DNA of 64,000 bases, from contig SAUG01000044.1 of NCBI GenBank assembly GCA_011316305.1, forward strand, positions 434,001 to 498,000. The letters are read 5' to 3'. The notes under the pieces are model-generated. The model was not told the DNA's origin. It worked only from the letters and a program-made list of their open reading frames with translations, and ran no database searches. Both the position numbers and the translations under genes were made by a program. Of this stretch, positions 1-10,869 are shown piece after piece. Numbering within the stretch: the stretch's first letter is position 1; the number at the start of each line of letters is the position of its first letter. Source of the stretch: Rusavskia elegans. Lineage: Eukaryota; Ascomycota; Lecanoromycetes; Teloschistales; Teloschistaceae.

Positions 1-414
1 AGGAATCTGATCCGATTTAATTTATAATTATATTAAATTGTCGAATATAATAGTTTTTATAAACGATTATTATTAAAAATATATTATTTAAATTATAATA
101 AATATTTAAAATAGTAAAAAACGTTAATATATTTCATATAATATAAGCTAGTATATTAGCTATAATCTAGTTTATTTCTTTTTAGAAAATTTCTAGACTA
201 TATTTTTTTTCTCGGATCTTATAACTATATAAAATTCGATTATTAATTCGTTTATTATTTTCTAGCTAAATTTCTAAATACATTATAAAATTTTTAATAA
301 ATTAAAAGTTTTTACTTTAAAAAGTAACTCGATTAATATAAATTACTATTGGATTAATATTTAAATAATATAAATATAAATGTATATATATAGTAATTTA
401 TTAAAGTAATATAT

Positions 415-1348
415 TTAGTTAATTTGTTTTGGTTTTGGTACCCGGTGAACCAGTGGTTCGGTAAGCAAATCAAGCGTTAGTATACCAGCATTAAATACAC
501 GGTAGTAGAACTTATACCCTAGTTTAGTTAACGTAAATAACGGTTCTTTTTATAGAATTTTAATTTAAATTTGCTCAGTAATATAACGTATCCTTCTACC
601 GATAACTCAACGTAGAAATTTTTACAGATAAGTATACCTCGCAGTTATCGCTTTTTCTTCTTTTTCTTTCACTAGTAATATAAGCCTAAAACCCCTTACG
701 TACGTATATACTCCCGTAACAGCTATACCGCAGCTAAACCAGACGATAGTATATCCGTAATAACTATACCTACCCTCGAAGACGTCGACTACCTCGTTAT
801 AGCTAGAACAACCTATTTTAACTTCGATAAAAATCTCCTCCTTACCGCCCTTAAAACGCGCTATCCGACCTCCCTACCGCCCTTTAGCCTAATCGACCGG
901 GTAAAGCTTCTAGCCGTAGTAGCCAGCGTACTAGCTAGTAACCCTATAGCTAGCGACCGTCTTAAAGCTACGCGGGCTAAAGAGTACCTTAATAGCTTAG
1001 CGGAGCGTTTAGGTACGGGTTATATAATAAGTATAGATAAGGCGACGACTATTCGTAATTACTTCGCAGTATAGTAGGTAGATATAGCGGAAATATTAGA
1101 AGCTGATAATTATATATAACGTCGAGGAAGGAATAGTAGAGGATTTGTAATCGAATAAAGAAGGAAATAGTTAAATAGAAGTAATTGACTGCGCTGCAAA
1201 TCTTGCCTGACGAACTGTATACCTTTGGCTGTAAAAATTTCTTTGCTGCACGTGAAATACAACAATCGTTGCCGTATATGACGTTGATAAAACACACATG
1301 TATGTATGAAAACTCAATATGACCCCAGACAGGAGCCCCCCAGGGGGG
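415..1348 (+). mobile_element. R1 repeat, full-length copy A
   Basis: This 934-bp repeat is flanked by the identical 12-mer AAAGTAATATAT at 403-414 and 1349-1360, which looks like a target-site duplication. It begins TTAGTTAATTTG, has a conserved head (CCCGGTGAACCAGTGGTTCGG, about 439-459) and ends in a perfect hairpin, six C, A, six G, at 1336-1348. It carries an open frame at 679-1071. RIP damage is mild compared with the flanks: GC pockets remain although CAG codons have become TAG. It sits inside a minus-strand hAT-like copy that continues on both sides. Related copies lie at 11442-12369, 13480-14535, 23024-23917 (minus), 29776-30154 (tail) and 50717-50814 (head). There are no LTRs, no obvious inverted ends and no transposase motif, so the class is unknown; a non-autonomous element is most likely. 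Confidence 0.75.
679..1071 (+). pseudogene. Reading frame of R1, about 110 codons, unknown protein
   Basis: The frame is open from 679 to a TAG at 1072 that is probably a RIP-converted CAG; past it the frame continues to a TAA at about 1117. A likely original start is the ATA codon at 751 (ATG before mutation), giving SVITIPTLEDVDYLVIA and onward. Recognisable pieces are YFNFDK, KTRYPTSLPPFSLIDRVKLL, VASVLASNP and ending EADNYI. Copy B (11.8-12.1 kb) keeps YFNFDK, PPFNLIDRVKFLA and EADNYI. The minus-strand copy D keeps FNLIDREKYLAIVASVLASN. Conservation at protein level after heavy mutation suggests it was coding when the family spread. I recognise no domain. It is not functional here because of the stops and the missing ATG. 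Confidence 0.55.
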
Positions 1349-3459
1349 AAAGTAATATATATATTAGCTAGATATTTGATAATATATACTTTTATAGAAT
1401 TTTATAAAACTATTAATATTATTTTAATTATTTTAATAATTCCGGCCGAATTAATTTTTATAGTAATAATTTTAAAAATTTCGTCGTATAGTCTAGTAAA
1501 TACTACTTTTAAAACTAGATATTCGAAATTTTTCGAGTAGTAATAGATATCTCGGAAGATTAGATTAACTTTTTATTTTTACTTCTATTAATATATTATT
1601 AGCTAGACTATTTAGAATATATTATTTTTTAATATTGTTTTTACCGCTATATTAGCGGATTTCCTTTTTTTTATTCGATTCTACTAATTTTAATCTTTTC
1701 TAGATTTCTATAAATCGGTTTCGTAATATTTTTATATAATACAATATATTTTAACGCTTTTTATAACTTATTATTTTACTAGTTTAATTAATATACACTA
1801 TAATTGCCTTTCTACTATACGATAAATAGAGCGACGATTAATATAGTACGGTAAGAATTTTATTAGAAATATATAGTAATAGTTAATAGATAAAAAAAGA
1901 TCGGAAGTAAAGTTTAATTAATTTATATAATCGTCGGCTGAATTTCGGCTAAAACCAACGAAACTACATATTTCTATAAATCTCTAGCGTATTCTACTAT
2001 ATTTTATAGATTTTTTCGAATATTAATTATATCATTTTAATATATTACTTTATCTATCCCATTATTCTATATCCCGCTAAATCAAAAATAATATTACTAT
2101 CTATATAACCTAAATGGTTATAAACCGCGAATATAGTAGAAAATAGTTTAAATCCAAATATACGCTCTATAAAATATAAAGTATAGATTATATTATTATA
2201 TATAAACGATTCTAGAAATTAAAGCAAACAGATTTAGAGTAAAATATCGATTTAGGTACTAAAGCCTATTTAGAATAAAATATTAGAAACGAAAAAACAG
2301 GCTATCGAATTAATAAAAAATTTTATAGTAATATAATAAAATAATATTAATTATATTAAATAATGATTGTTATATAGTATTAATTTACGAAACTAAATTC
2401 TATAATAATATTCGCCAAAAAAAGCGGAGGAAATAATATTTATTGATTAAATAAAATAGAAATGAAATAAAATAATCTATTAGAATAATATAATAAATAA
2501 AAATAGAACTACCTAATTTATAATAGCTTTTCTAATTTACTATAGCTATTAATAGTATAGGTAAAAAATTTTTAACTAAATATATAGCCCTAATTATTCA
2601 TTTTTTCTAATAATAAATGATCTATTATAGTAGTTTTAAAGAATTTAAAACTGCTAGAATACTAGAATTTCTATAAAAATAGTCGAAATTTATAGAAAAT
2701 TTAAAAATAGTAGTAATATAGCTAGTATAGCTATCGAATCTCTATATAAAAAGGAAGATAAAAATACTAATAATATTATCGAAATTAATAATAAAAACTA
2801 GATAGTAGAAAAGTACTCTATTAAATAGAATAAAATTAAATTCGAAAATAATAAAAGTTTAGCTAGAAGTATTAACTTTAATGAAAATAAAGATAAAAAT
2901 AATAAAAATATAAAAGATATTATTGAATTATCTAATTAGTTATCTATATCTAGAAATAATAGAACGAAATAAATAAATAATTTTGATATATTACTATATT
3001 ATTTATAAAAAAATAGATTTTTTAATATAGAAAAAAAAGATTTAACGGTTTTAACGAATTAAATCCGGGCTTCCGGGTTTAACCCGGAATCGAATCGGAT
3101 CGAATTCTAGAAAAATCCGATCTAATTTAAATCGAGTCGGATTAGCTAATATAGATTCGAAATTCGATTCGATAGCCAGTCTATCTATTCTAAAATTCTT
3201 TAAAAGAAAATTTATATTAAAAGAAAATATCGGAATAGAATATAAAAGCGCGAGTCTAAAAATACTATTAGTATAAAAATTATTCAATTTATATTATCTA
3301 CGTATATTATCTTTTTTACGTTATTTAATAGGCCGGTACTAATAGCTGTAATATATTTATTATCTTGTTAATAGATAAAGTTATCATCCAAAACTTATAG
3401 TCCAATCGTTTTAATAAAGTCTTAGACAACTAGATTAACTATATAAACTAGATAAAGTA

Positions 3460-4400
3460 GCGAGTAACTCTTCCGTGGAACAATAGTTCAGATAATGCGC
3501 GTACAGTTAATGCCACCGCTGCTGTCATTGGTGTCCATCGCAACAGTTACCGATAGAGCCGGAGCCGATCAAATGACCAACATCTCATGCACACTTCCAT
3601 TCGTGCAGGGTCAGCTCGAAAACCAATTCATTGGCAAATGCCACACGAATCGGGATCTTTCCCACCGACTGCATTTTGTGCTTGTTCCACCCAGCAGCCA
3701 CCCTCACCACTACCAGATACCCTTACGGCCCCGGCAAGATAACAACTCCTCCGCAACTGCCCGTACATTGGTATCGATCCCTCCTCTAGCTTCGGTGTCT
3801 GAGCCTGTCCGCGTGTGGCCTTAGCCTTGTCGAGGATAACCTTTAGTTCGCGGAGGACTCGACTGTGTCCGAATAATCGCCGGAGGTCGTGTACCTTGGC
3901 TATACTGCGCTTCGCGATGCGCGAGAATTATCTCGCTCGTTCTCGCTCCATTTATGTGTATTTTGATCGTTGAGTAAGGGGATATATGACCATCACCTCA
4001 GAGAGTAGTACTGATAGTAGGTTAGTAAGTTATGCTGGTTACTACCTGCCAAGATCTTATTGTCGACGATTGGGCTCAGCAGCTGTCGGCGCTGCCGGCG
4101 CTGACAGTATCCTATGGTACGCCGAAGCCCGGGGAAGCCAAAACCGCTAGGATTTAACTGAGCTTAGGGCTCCTTCGCAACCATGGAACAGCCTCAAACC
4201 GACCCATATGCACGGCGCGAACCTCCAACGCCAGTTACTGATTCCAGACCCTGGCTTACGTCGTGTAGTAACTAGGTATCACAACGGTCGTTGTCTCAAA
4301 GCGAAAGGGCAAAACATGGCTTATCTCGGGGCCACTTGACTTCAAGAGATCTTAACAATATCTATAACACCTTTTCCCTTCCATTTGGTATTGCAGCAAA
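3460..4400. other. Start of GC-balanced island, no firm gene
   Basis: Base composition changes abruptly near 3460 from about 20% to about 50% GC. A 109-codon open frame lies at 3495-3824 (+, starts MRVQLMPPLLSLVSIATV) but has no recognisable domain, and its N-terminal hydrophobic stretch is weak as a signal peptide. A TTGCAG at 4391-4396 could be an intron acceptor just ahead of the 4420 gene. Nothing else is supportable here. Confidence 0.25.
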
Positions 4401-4419
4401 ATAGTCTGCTTCATTATCG

Positions 4420-5460
4420 ATGGCGGTATCTCAAGCCTTGCCGAGCAATAAAATCATCATAAGCAATCAAGAGGCCACACCTTTTAAGGCATTGGACCTC
4501 ACCCATCTGGCCACTGAAGCCATTCGCCATGGCATGACATGGACCATCTTCCGGCCTGAGCACGGTGTCTTCCTCGCAGAAGGCAATGGTCACGTTCTTC
4601 GCCGACTGTATCAAGCCTCACTTGTGTTCGAATTCATTCCTGGCCCTCGATCCCGACCCAAGGTATCCGAATCCCTCTATGTCGAAGGGCCTGCCGTAGA
4701 CAAGCTCTTTTTCGGCATCAGGCCAACGCTCCCTCAAGCTTGCCGACTACCGCATAGGCACTACCGATGACGTCTTACTACAATGTACTCGCTTGACCCA
4801 TCTGGTAGTGCGACGAAGAAGATTAGGGATAACCGGCATCCCTCCTTCGCACCTAAATGCTTGTTCGGTTTCTCCGATATCATCCCCCTTGCTCTACCAG
4901 TCCTACGTGACCACGATAGTACCATCATCCGTCTTCCCAACCCAGCAGAGTATACCACCGGCCTCCTTACCCACAAAGAAGGGTTCGTCATCTTCACCCA
5001 CCGTCTCGACGAGTTTATAGCGTCATCACAATACATGGAGCCTCCCAGCATGCCTGTACCGCCGATGGTGTTGCAAGTGCAGCACACGTATCGCGATCTT
5101 CAAAAGAACTTCCGAGAATGGGAAGACGAAGTGCTTTCGAATTCACAAGTCAACAACCGCTCGCCCGAGTTTCTATCTGCTTGCACGATCGCCTGGCGGG
5201 AATGCGCCGACTACTTCCATGGTCTGATCTCGGAACATGGAGAATTTTTCTACCGTGATTTGATGGCCGTACACCTTAAGAACGCAGTCAACTGGTGGTA
5301 TCAAGCCTGGAACCGCATGCGCGACGGTACGGCACGGGACTACTATAGCTTGCGAGATTACCTTGCCAAGGGAATGCATCTGTATTGGGATTACCTGGAG
5401 CTTGTGGTCCAAGATATGCGTGAAAAGGGATGGACGGAAGTTCGAAGGAGAGAAGATTAG
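4420..5460 (+). pseudogene. Hypothetical protein gene broken by two compensating frameshifts
   Basis: Frame 1 is open from ATG 4420 to a TGA at 4768 and again from about 4771 to the TAG at 5458. Across the break the sense continues in frame 2 between about 4720 and 4790 (GQRSLKLADYRIGTTDDVLL), then returns to frame 1 at DPSGSATKKIRD. Read this way the product is about 346 residues, acidic and aromatic, with a C-terminal part rich in Trp and Tyr (NWWYQAWNRM, YYSLRDYLAKG). No family recognised and no signal peptide. Two indels about 70 nt apart suggest a pseudogene, or assembly errors. An intron over the region was considered (GTATCC near 4662, CTGGTAG at 4801-4807) but would discard the protein-like frame 2 stretch. 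Confidence 0.45.
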
Positions 5461-8400
5461 GGAGGTATGGGTGGTGATGATGTTTAAGGGGTTTTGCTGG
5501 TGGAGGTTTCACTGGATAATAGAAGGGCAGGAGATGTGCGAGGCGCCGGCGAGGCTGCCGGGTGAGTCCTACGCAGAAGGAGAAAGGACAAAGAATGGCG
5601 GTAGGGAAGGCGACTTTGTGGTTATTGAGAAGGGAGAAGCAGTAACCCAGCCGTAGGGAAGCGATTTACTCTTCTCGTTTCAGGATGGAAAGGTTATACT
5701 GCTGCAGCCCAGACCGACTATAGATAATCTGGTTTTATTCCAAGCGAAGAGATCCCTCGGCTATTTATCTTTACTTGTCAGTGTTTGAATGACTGTATAC
5801 ATGGTAGAAGACCTTTGTGCTTAGGTCAACGCTGTTCAAAACGTCCGACCCTTAACATCCTGTCTTCCGCCGTGAGGCGGACTTGTTCCAGACGCCTATT
5901 CAGCTCCACCGCCCTAGAGCGCCACCCAAGACCAGCCGGCTCTCGTATCCAGCCAAAATTCCCTGTAGCGAACGGCCCGTGCCAAGCGATGATCACATGC
6001 TGCCATGTCTTCTGGAAAAGTTCCGTAGCGACCGAATCAAACGGACCAGGCGGAGTTTTTGAAAGTGAGAGAGCCCTCTGAAAACTATTTCTGATGATAT
6101 CCTGCTTGCAGCTCCCGTATCAAACAGATAATGATCTTATTCCTATCCCGAGTGGAACGATAGGCTGCCAAACCCAGCGAATTCTGCGTCCAAACACCTC
6201 GCTCGTGTCAAGGTGTTCCCCATCTTTGTCCAATACTTCATCCCCCCTAACCTAGAATCACTCTTTAACATCCATCCATTGTATTTCCCAAGGCTTCAAT
6301 CCCGCGCCTACCGTATCTAACCTTACCACCAATCCTCAACTTGGATCTGACCCGTTCCGCCTCTAAGCCGGCTTCACGTAGGACGTTGTAGTGGTTGCAT
6401 TCGGCTGCGGTGCGGCCGATTCGCCAAATATTCTCTTACTGGCGTTGTTATTGAGGAATGGGAAGAGCAGATAGAAGATGGCATTGGCAAACCCGGCAAG
6501 GAGATACTGGGAGCTGAGGCCATGGAGCTGCCGTACCTCGACGTTGTGATACAATGCGCCGAGTTTTTGGGCGGATTCGATATGGATGCAGCACCATTTA
6601 GATAACTTGGGCGCAACAATCCATTTAAAGCTTTTCTGAGCAGGAATAGATTGGTGGAATTGTCGAAAGTCCAGAGTCACTCAGTTCATTGTCGGCGAAC
6701 CATACTCCCTCGCTGGCTAGAGTAATGTGAGCGACGTTGGTCTCTTCCATTAAGCCAGTCAGCCGGCATATCCGTCACGGTTCCTGACACGATATGTCAT
6801 GTTGGATAGCGTGCGGGAGGTCATGAAGCCCTTCCTCTTGGGGAATCTCAGGCTACCAGGATGGAAGGCTGTTGTGAGGCAATCTCCAGTCCTGGAAGGT
6901 GGGTAGACAGGGTAAGGTGGTGCTGAGCAACAAGGGGAGGGCAAGACTGTGGATATATTGTCTGCTGCAGGAAGCTACGTGTCAAACTCGAGTCTAGTAG
7001 GGATATTAGACGCTTACCTGCATTGTGGGGCATTCGGCGAATCTGAAGGATTCTCCAATTTGTAGCATTAGCCAGTGAAGTCCAAGCAGTTTTTGAGACC
7101 CCAGCTTGTATCTATGTCATCTTTGCTTTCACCCTTGACGTCTTTTGACTTTTCGGTTTTGACGCCAGCGGAGGATTCGGATTGAGAGGAGGATTATGTA
7201 TCTACAAGTGTAAAATACTGTTAGTGTCCGTCAATGATAGCAAGATATTGCTAAATACCTTGTGCTGGAATGATCGATCTTCTCCCTATAAGTGACCGGG
7301 AGACGCTTCTTTGGCTACGCCGGCCTGATTTGTCTAACTCCTAGAAGACGGTATAAAGCATCGCTGTGATAATCCTGCGATAGACGTTGTATGCTCGTTG
7401 GAGTGTAGATTGTGTTTGTCTGTAGAAACAGTCTCGTTGGCGAGCAAGCTGTCATGGATCCTCCCCGAGCCGATGATAGAAGGAAGGTCCGGCGTATTTT
7501 CGCGATGCGCTCTATTAAGGAGGAGCTGAAGCTGTTGCGTTCGGGGCGTTGTCGCCTTACGATGGAAGCTGAATGCTCCAACTCGAGAGCCATAGGCTGG
7601 ACTGATATTGAATCGCTCGTGGCTGGAAGTAATGGGGACGTGCTATGATGTTGAGGGTAGCCAGAGGGAGGGCTAGAAGCTGGCGAGGCCGCCGACAGAA
7701 GGGGATGCGTCGCAGTAAGGGTGTGCGATCATATGCCGGAGGCTGGCATGCCAGATTTGCGGTATCGATAGAGGCTTGAATAAGTTCTGCTTCCCGAATG
7801 CGCGTTAATTGTCCAACTTCTTCGGGCAGCGTGAGTGTTCCGGGTCATCGATCGAATGCTGTTCCCCAGGGTGACTGAAAGGTGTGCCACCGCGGATTCT
7901 GGTTGTAGGCATAACGGTCTAACAAAGTGATCGTCTTAGTTTTCACAAGGGAAGCCTCGTTAGCGCTGCTGTCTAGCTTTGCTTCGAGAGTCAGTGGCCG
8001 AAACCAGGATTGAATGGGGACTCACTCTGAGAGAAGCCCCGTCAGCCCCGTCGGCTGATCCACGTGCGGTAGGTTTATCTTTGGCAGCGGCACGAAGCTT
8101 GTACATGGCTGGGCTAGGCCATGTTCCCTATCAGCCAACAACCAGTAGGTCCTGTACGACACAGGCCGGTGGCCATGAGCGAGGTGTGCTCTCACCGTAA
8201 GGCAGGTGTTGGAAAACGCGCTCTCACCAAATGGCGGCGAAGGCCTGGGCGCATGGTAGGCAGTCTACCAAATCCGTATCGGTTTCGTAGTCTACTTGGA
8301 GGAAGGATTGGACGATGTCGGTCCAGGACGCTACAGCCAGATTGACTGAGGGTAAAGCTCCCCGGACGGACGTTCTCGCCGGAAAACTGCTGCTAATGGT

Positions 8401-9057
8401 GCCATACTGGGGACAGCATTGGATTTTGCTGCGCCACAAGGGTCGTAAAAGACGTTGATCTTGTAGAAAATCGAGTGCTCTGGAGACACCTTGGACACAG
8501 GCCAGCCAAGGCGATATATATATCAGACATCCTGCCACTCAGGCAGATGTGCCAAATAAGCTGAACCAAATCTGATGTCCACAACCATTTTCCCGGTGCT
8601 CCGTGAGACCTTCCTGCCATGGAACCATGCCCTTTGTCATTGATGAGAAAGAAGTAAATCAATGCTACAAGCAAACGAGCAGACGAAAACAGAAAAAAGC
8701 TGTGCCAGCATAACTTCCCTGCCTCCCAGTTGCTCCTCTCATGTTACAGGTCGTAAGAATGTCACACTGGTAACTTTGTGAAATGACCTTCGTAAACCCT
8801 TTGCTCATGAGAAAGGACCCGCGGGCCCATCAATCATCTGGAGGACTTTCACCGTCCCATAGAACCGCAAATGACAACGTGCACTCGGATGAAATGCGGC
8901 AGAAAAAGCCAAGCAGCGATCGTCGTCTCATGTCATCGAGCAAAAAAGTGGAGGCAGCAGTCCCCTGGACACCATCGGTAAAAAGTAATCAACATGCAAG
9001 CAGATCATTTATATCTTCCAACCTTGCCATCGCACGCGACTGCTCCGCTGGCTGATG
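5461..9057. other. Island interior without a convincing gene
   Basis: Open frames of 60-105 codons occur on both strands but none has clear exon continuity. The most protein-like is 6363-6680 on the minus strand, whose C-terminal half contains LGALYHNVEVRQLHGLSSQY followed by one membrane-type helix (YLLAGFANAIFYLLFPFL). It may be the last exon or a relic of a membrane protein gene. Minus-strand frames at 6759-7033 and 7315-7593 could be further pieces but do not join cleanly. Composition is normal, so this is not RIP-treated repeat. It may be decayed genic DNA. Confidence 0.3.
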
Positions 9058-9657
9058 CTACGCTGGCTGATGCTCCGCTGGCTTGCGTGCTTGTGGGGTT
9101 CTTTGCGACCTTTTAGCCGTGAATTGACTCCCTATTGTTCTCCAGTCGGATGATGTCTTGCTCAGACATGTTCTTCTCCGAAATAGACGGAACAGACTTC
9201 TCCGCAGGCTGTTTCTTCTTGGGGGGGCGGGTTCATCCCCAACTTCTTCATACGTTCCTATCGATCTTTGCGCGTTCCCGAGCCCTTCCACTGCGTCATC
9301 CGACTCATCATCATCGTCAAGTGTCGTTGACGGGCGGATGCGCTTCTGAGACGGTGGTTGCTTTGAGAGCTTTATGTGGCGCTTCTGAGACGGTGGTTGC
9401 TTTGAGAGCTTTATGTGGCGCTTCTGTTGTCTCTTCGCTATCCTTGTCGTATCCTTTCTTGGCTTGTAGCTTCCTTTTTTTGTTGAGCGCTCCGCTCTCC
9501 AGAGTTGCTTCAGTGTCTGGTGTAGGCTGGACGTCTGAGGTTTTGCTTGAGCGTTTTGAGCAGGTGCTTCGGGCACTTCAGCCGACGCTGTGGCTGATAT
9601 CTTGGCGAGTGGTACTTCGGACGGTTCCGCTGCGTCGGGGGAATTTGCAATAGCGTG
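9058..9657 (-). CDS. Probable 3' exon: low-complexity basic/acidic tail
   Basis: The open frame of about 200 codons has no ATG; it begins at a GTG (9657) directly after an in-frame TGA, so it should be read as an exon entered by splicing, probably belonging to the 10.8-9.6 kb gene on the same strand. It is Ala/Pro/Glu-rich, then Lys/Arg-rich, and contains two identical 13-residue repeats (KRHIKLSKQPPSQ), an acidic run DDDDESDD and a basic C-terminus. Such composition suits a disordered, possibly nuclear, tail. The AG entry site is not certain (candidates near 9660-9710). Confidence 0.35.
   Translation of the reverse strand, partial: HAIANSPDAAEPSEVPLAKISATASAEVPEAPAQNAQAKPQTSSLHQTLKQLWRAERSTKKGSYKPRKDTTRIAKRQQKRHIKLSKQPPSQKRHIKLSKQPPSQKRIRPSTTLDDDDESDDAVEGLGNAQRSIGTYEEVGDEPAPPRRNSLRRSLFRLFRRRTCLSKTSSDWRTIGSQFTAKRSQRTPQARKPAEHQPA
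9341..9418. repeat. 39-bp perfect tandem duplication inside coding frame
   Basis: The unit starting CGCTTCTGAGACGGTGGTTG occurs twice without mismatch (9341-9379, 9380-9418), followed by the start of a third copy. The length is a multiple of three and keeps the minus-strand frame open, adding 13 residues. Identity of the copies suggests a recent, possibly polymorphic, expansion. Confidence 0.9.
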
Positions 9658-10773
9658 CACTCATTCGGAAGTGAGAGTTCGGAGGCTGCTGATTCGCGAC
9701 GAGCCTTGCGCACACAGCGGACAACTGAGCAGCGACGTTTTGATAGACATCTGCGGCGATAAAAAGATAATGTGCTTTGCAGTGATGGGTGTGGAGAGGA
9801 AGCAAAACTTTGTTCCGATGGATCAGAATGGATGTCGGTCCGTGCGTCATAATCGCACATGAACATTGTGAATATGTCTTCCATGTCTCCATGTCCTTGT
9901 ACGATGTTTTTGGTGGCGACACCACCGGTAATGACTCGATCGCTGCCTCTGCCCTCTCGAGGCGGCGGCGAGGCGCCCGCAGGCTCATCCACAACCCACA
10001 TCGCCGTAGGCACCTAGATTTTCTTTTTGGACGAACCATCTGGATCGGTGATAGTTCACCATCGGTAAGGAGCGTGGTTTCGCTGAATTGGAAGGTGAAA
10101 TAGTAGGTCACATCGTTGAGGTAGGTCTCGCATGTCGAGTACTCGGAGCGTCGTCGCTTAAATGTCGTCGGCCTCCCAGGCTGACTCTCTCGGTGCTATG
10201 GGTGGTGATCATGTTCTTAGGGTTTAGTTCCATGTCAAATTTTGTCGCTTGCACCGCATACTCGGTGGAAGGTTATGGAAAATCCAATGTTTGTCGTCCG
10301 ACCTCGGCGGATATCCATGCCGATACTGCCATCGGTGGTGTTTCTGTTCCAGCGAGGTAATGAAACGTTTGATAAAAAGGAAAGGACGAATGCCGCTGTG
10401 TCAGACCTCGCCGTCTTCGCAGCAAAAAGGTCATTCGATATGTTTTGGTGACCTTGCTTGTGGCTAATGCTCTTCCTGACCTTGCAGCATGACCAGGCCT
10501 TGCCGAGCGCGTGTAGATAGTCCCGAACGATCCCCTAGTAGGCCTTATTGGGTGGCACTGGTCATTGGACACGCAACAGGGTACATATTTCGGAGATTCC
10601 GTCAACGAACCCAGGGAAATCCGGAACGATTCTGACCACATGGAGTTCACGCTACAGACCACACATCGTTGGTTCTGAAGTGTTCTCCATAGCGTTCGCC
10701 GGTCTTCCGGATATTGTTTGCAATGATACTCCCAGGTTCGGAGCTCTTTTCGTGTTATTTCCTCCTGAGGCAT
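9578..10773 (-). CDS. Spliced hypothetical protein (three exons)
   Basis: Joining frames gives: exon 1 10585-10773 (ATG at 10773, 63 codons, ending ESPKY); intron 10535-10584 (50 nt, GTACCC..CTACTAG); exon 2 10262-10534 (91 codons, starts GIVRDYLHALGKAW, contains HKQGHQNISNDLFAAKTARS); intron 10196-10261 (66 nt, GTATGC..CCCATAG); exon 3 from 10195 (HRESQPGRPTTFKRRRSEYS, then YLNDVTYYFTFQFSETTLL). Both joins are in phase 0. The exon 3 frame stays open to the TAA-type stop at 9578, giving about 359 aa. However, a second frame at 9510-10013 and a third at 9058-9657 also look coding, so the 3' end is unresolved: either another intron follows or the gene is frame-broken downstream of PKRKS (about 10020). 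No domain recognised; no signal peptide. Confidence 0.55.
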
Positions 10774-10869
10774 TCCGTCATGATCCAGGAGTGGAGTAAT
10801 GGTCGGTGAGATCAGGCTTCGCGCTAGTCCATTAGCGGCTCAGCCGTCTGCCGTCAACTTTATTAGAAT

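Larger units (their letters stand above)
1..3190 (-). mobile_element. hAT-like element copy, internally deleted, interrupted by R1
   Basis: The segments 1-414 and 1361-3190 match, in reverse orientation, the 3' part of the hAT element at 44868-50347. For example, the complement of 1561-1660 reads AATAATATATTCTAAATAGT, as at 49406 onward, and 2600-2700 matches the complement of 48290 onward. At 3051-3190 a CCCGG-rich segment ending GATAGCCAGTC resembles the terminal inverted repeat ending GACGGCCAGTC at 50347. The transposase-coding half is absent: non-coding 3' sequence passes straight into the terminal repeat, so this is a non-autonomous derivative. Heavily RIP-mutated. The left end lies outside the window. 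Confidence 0.6.

Noticed and set aside
9135..9653. 172-codon plus frame opposite the 9058-9657 exon
   Set aside because: It is the Ser/Leu/Val-rich complement of a Lys/Glu/Ala-rich exon, a typical shadow frame.
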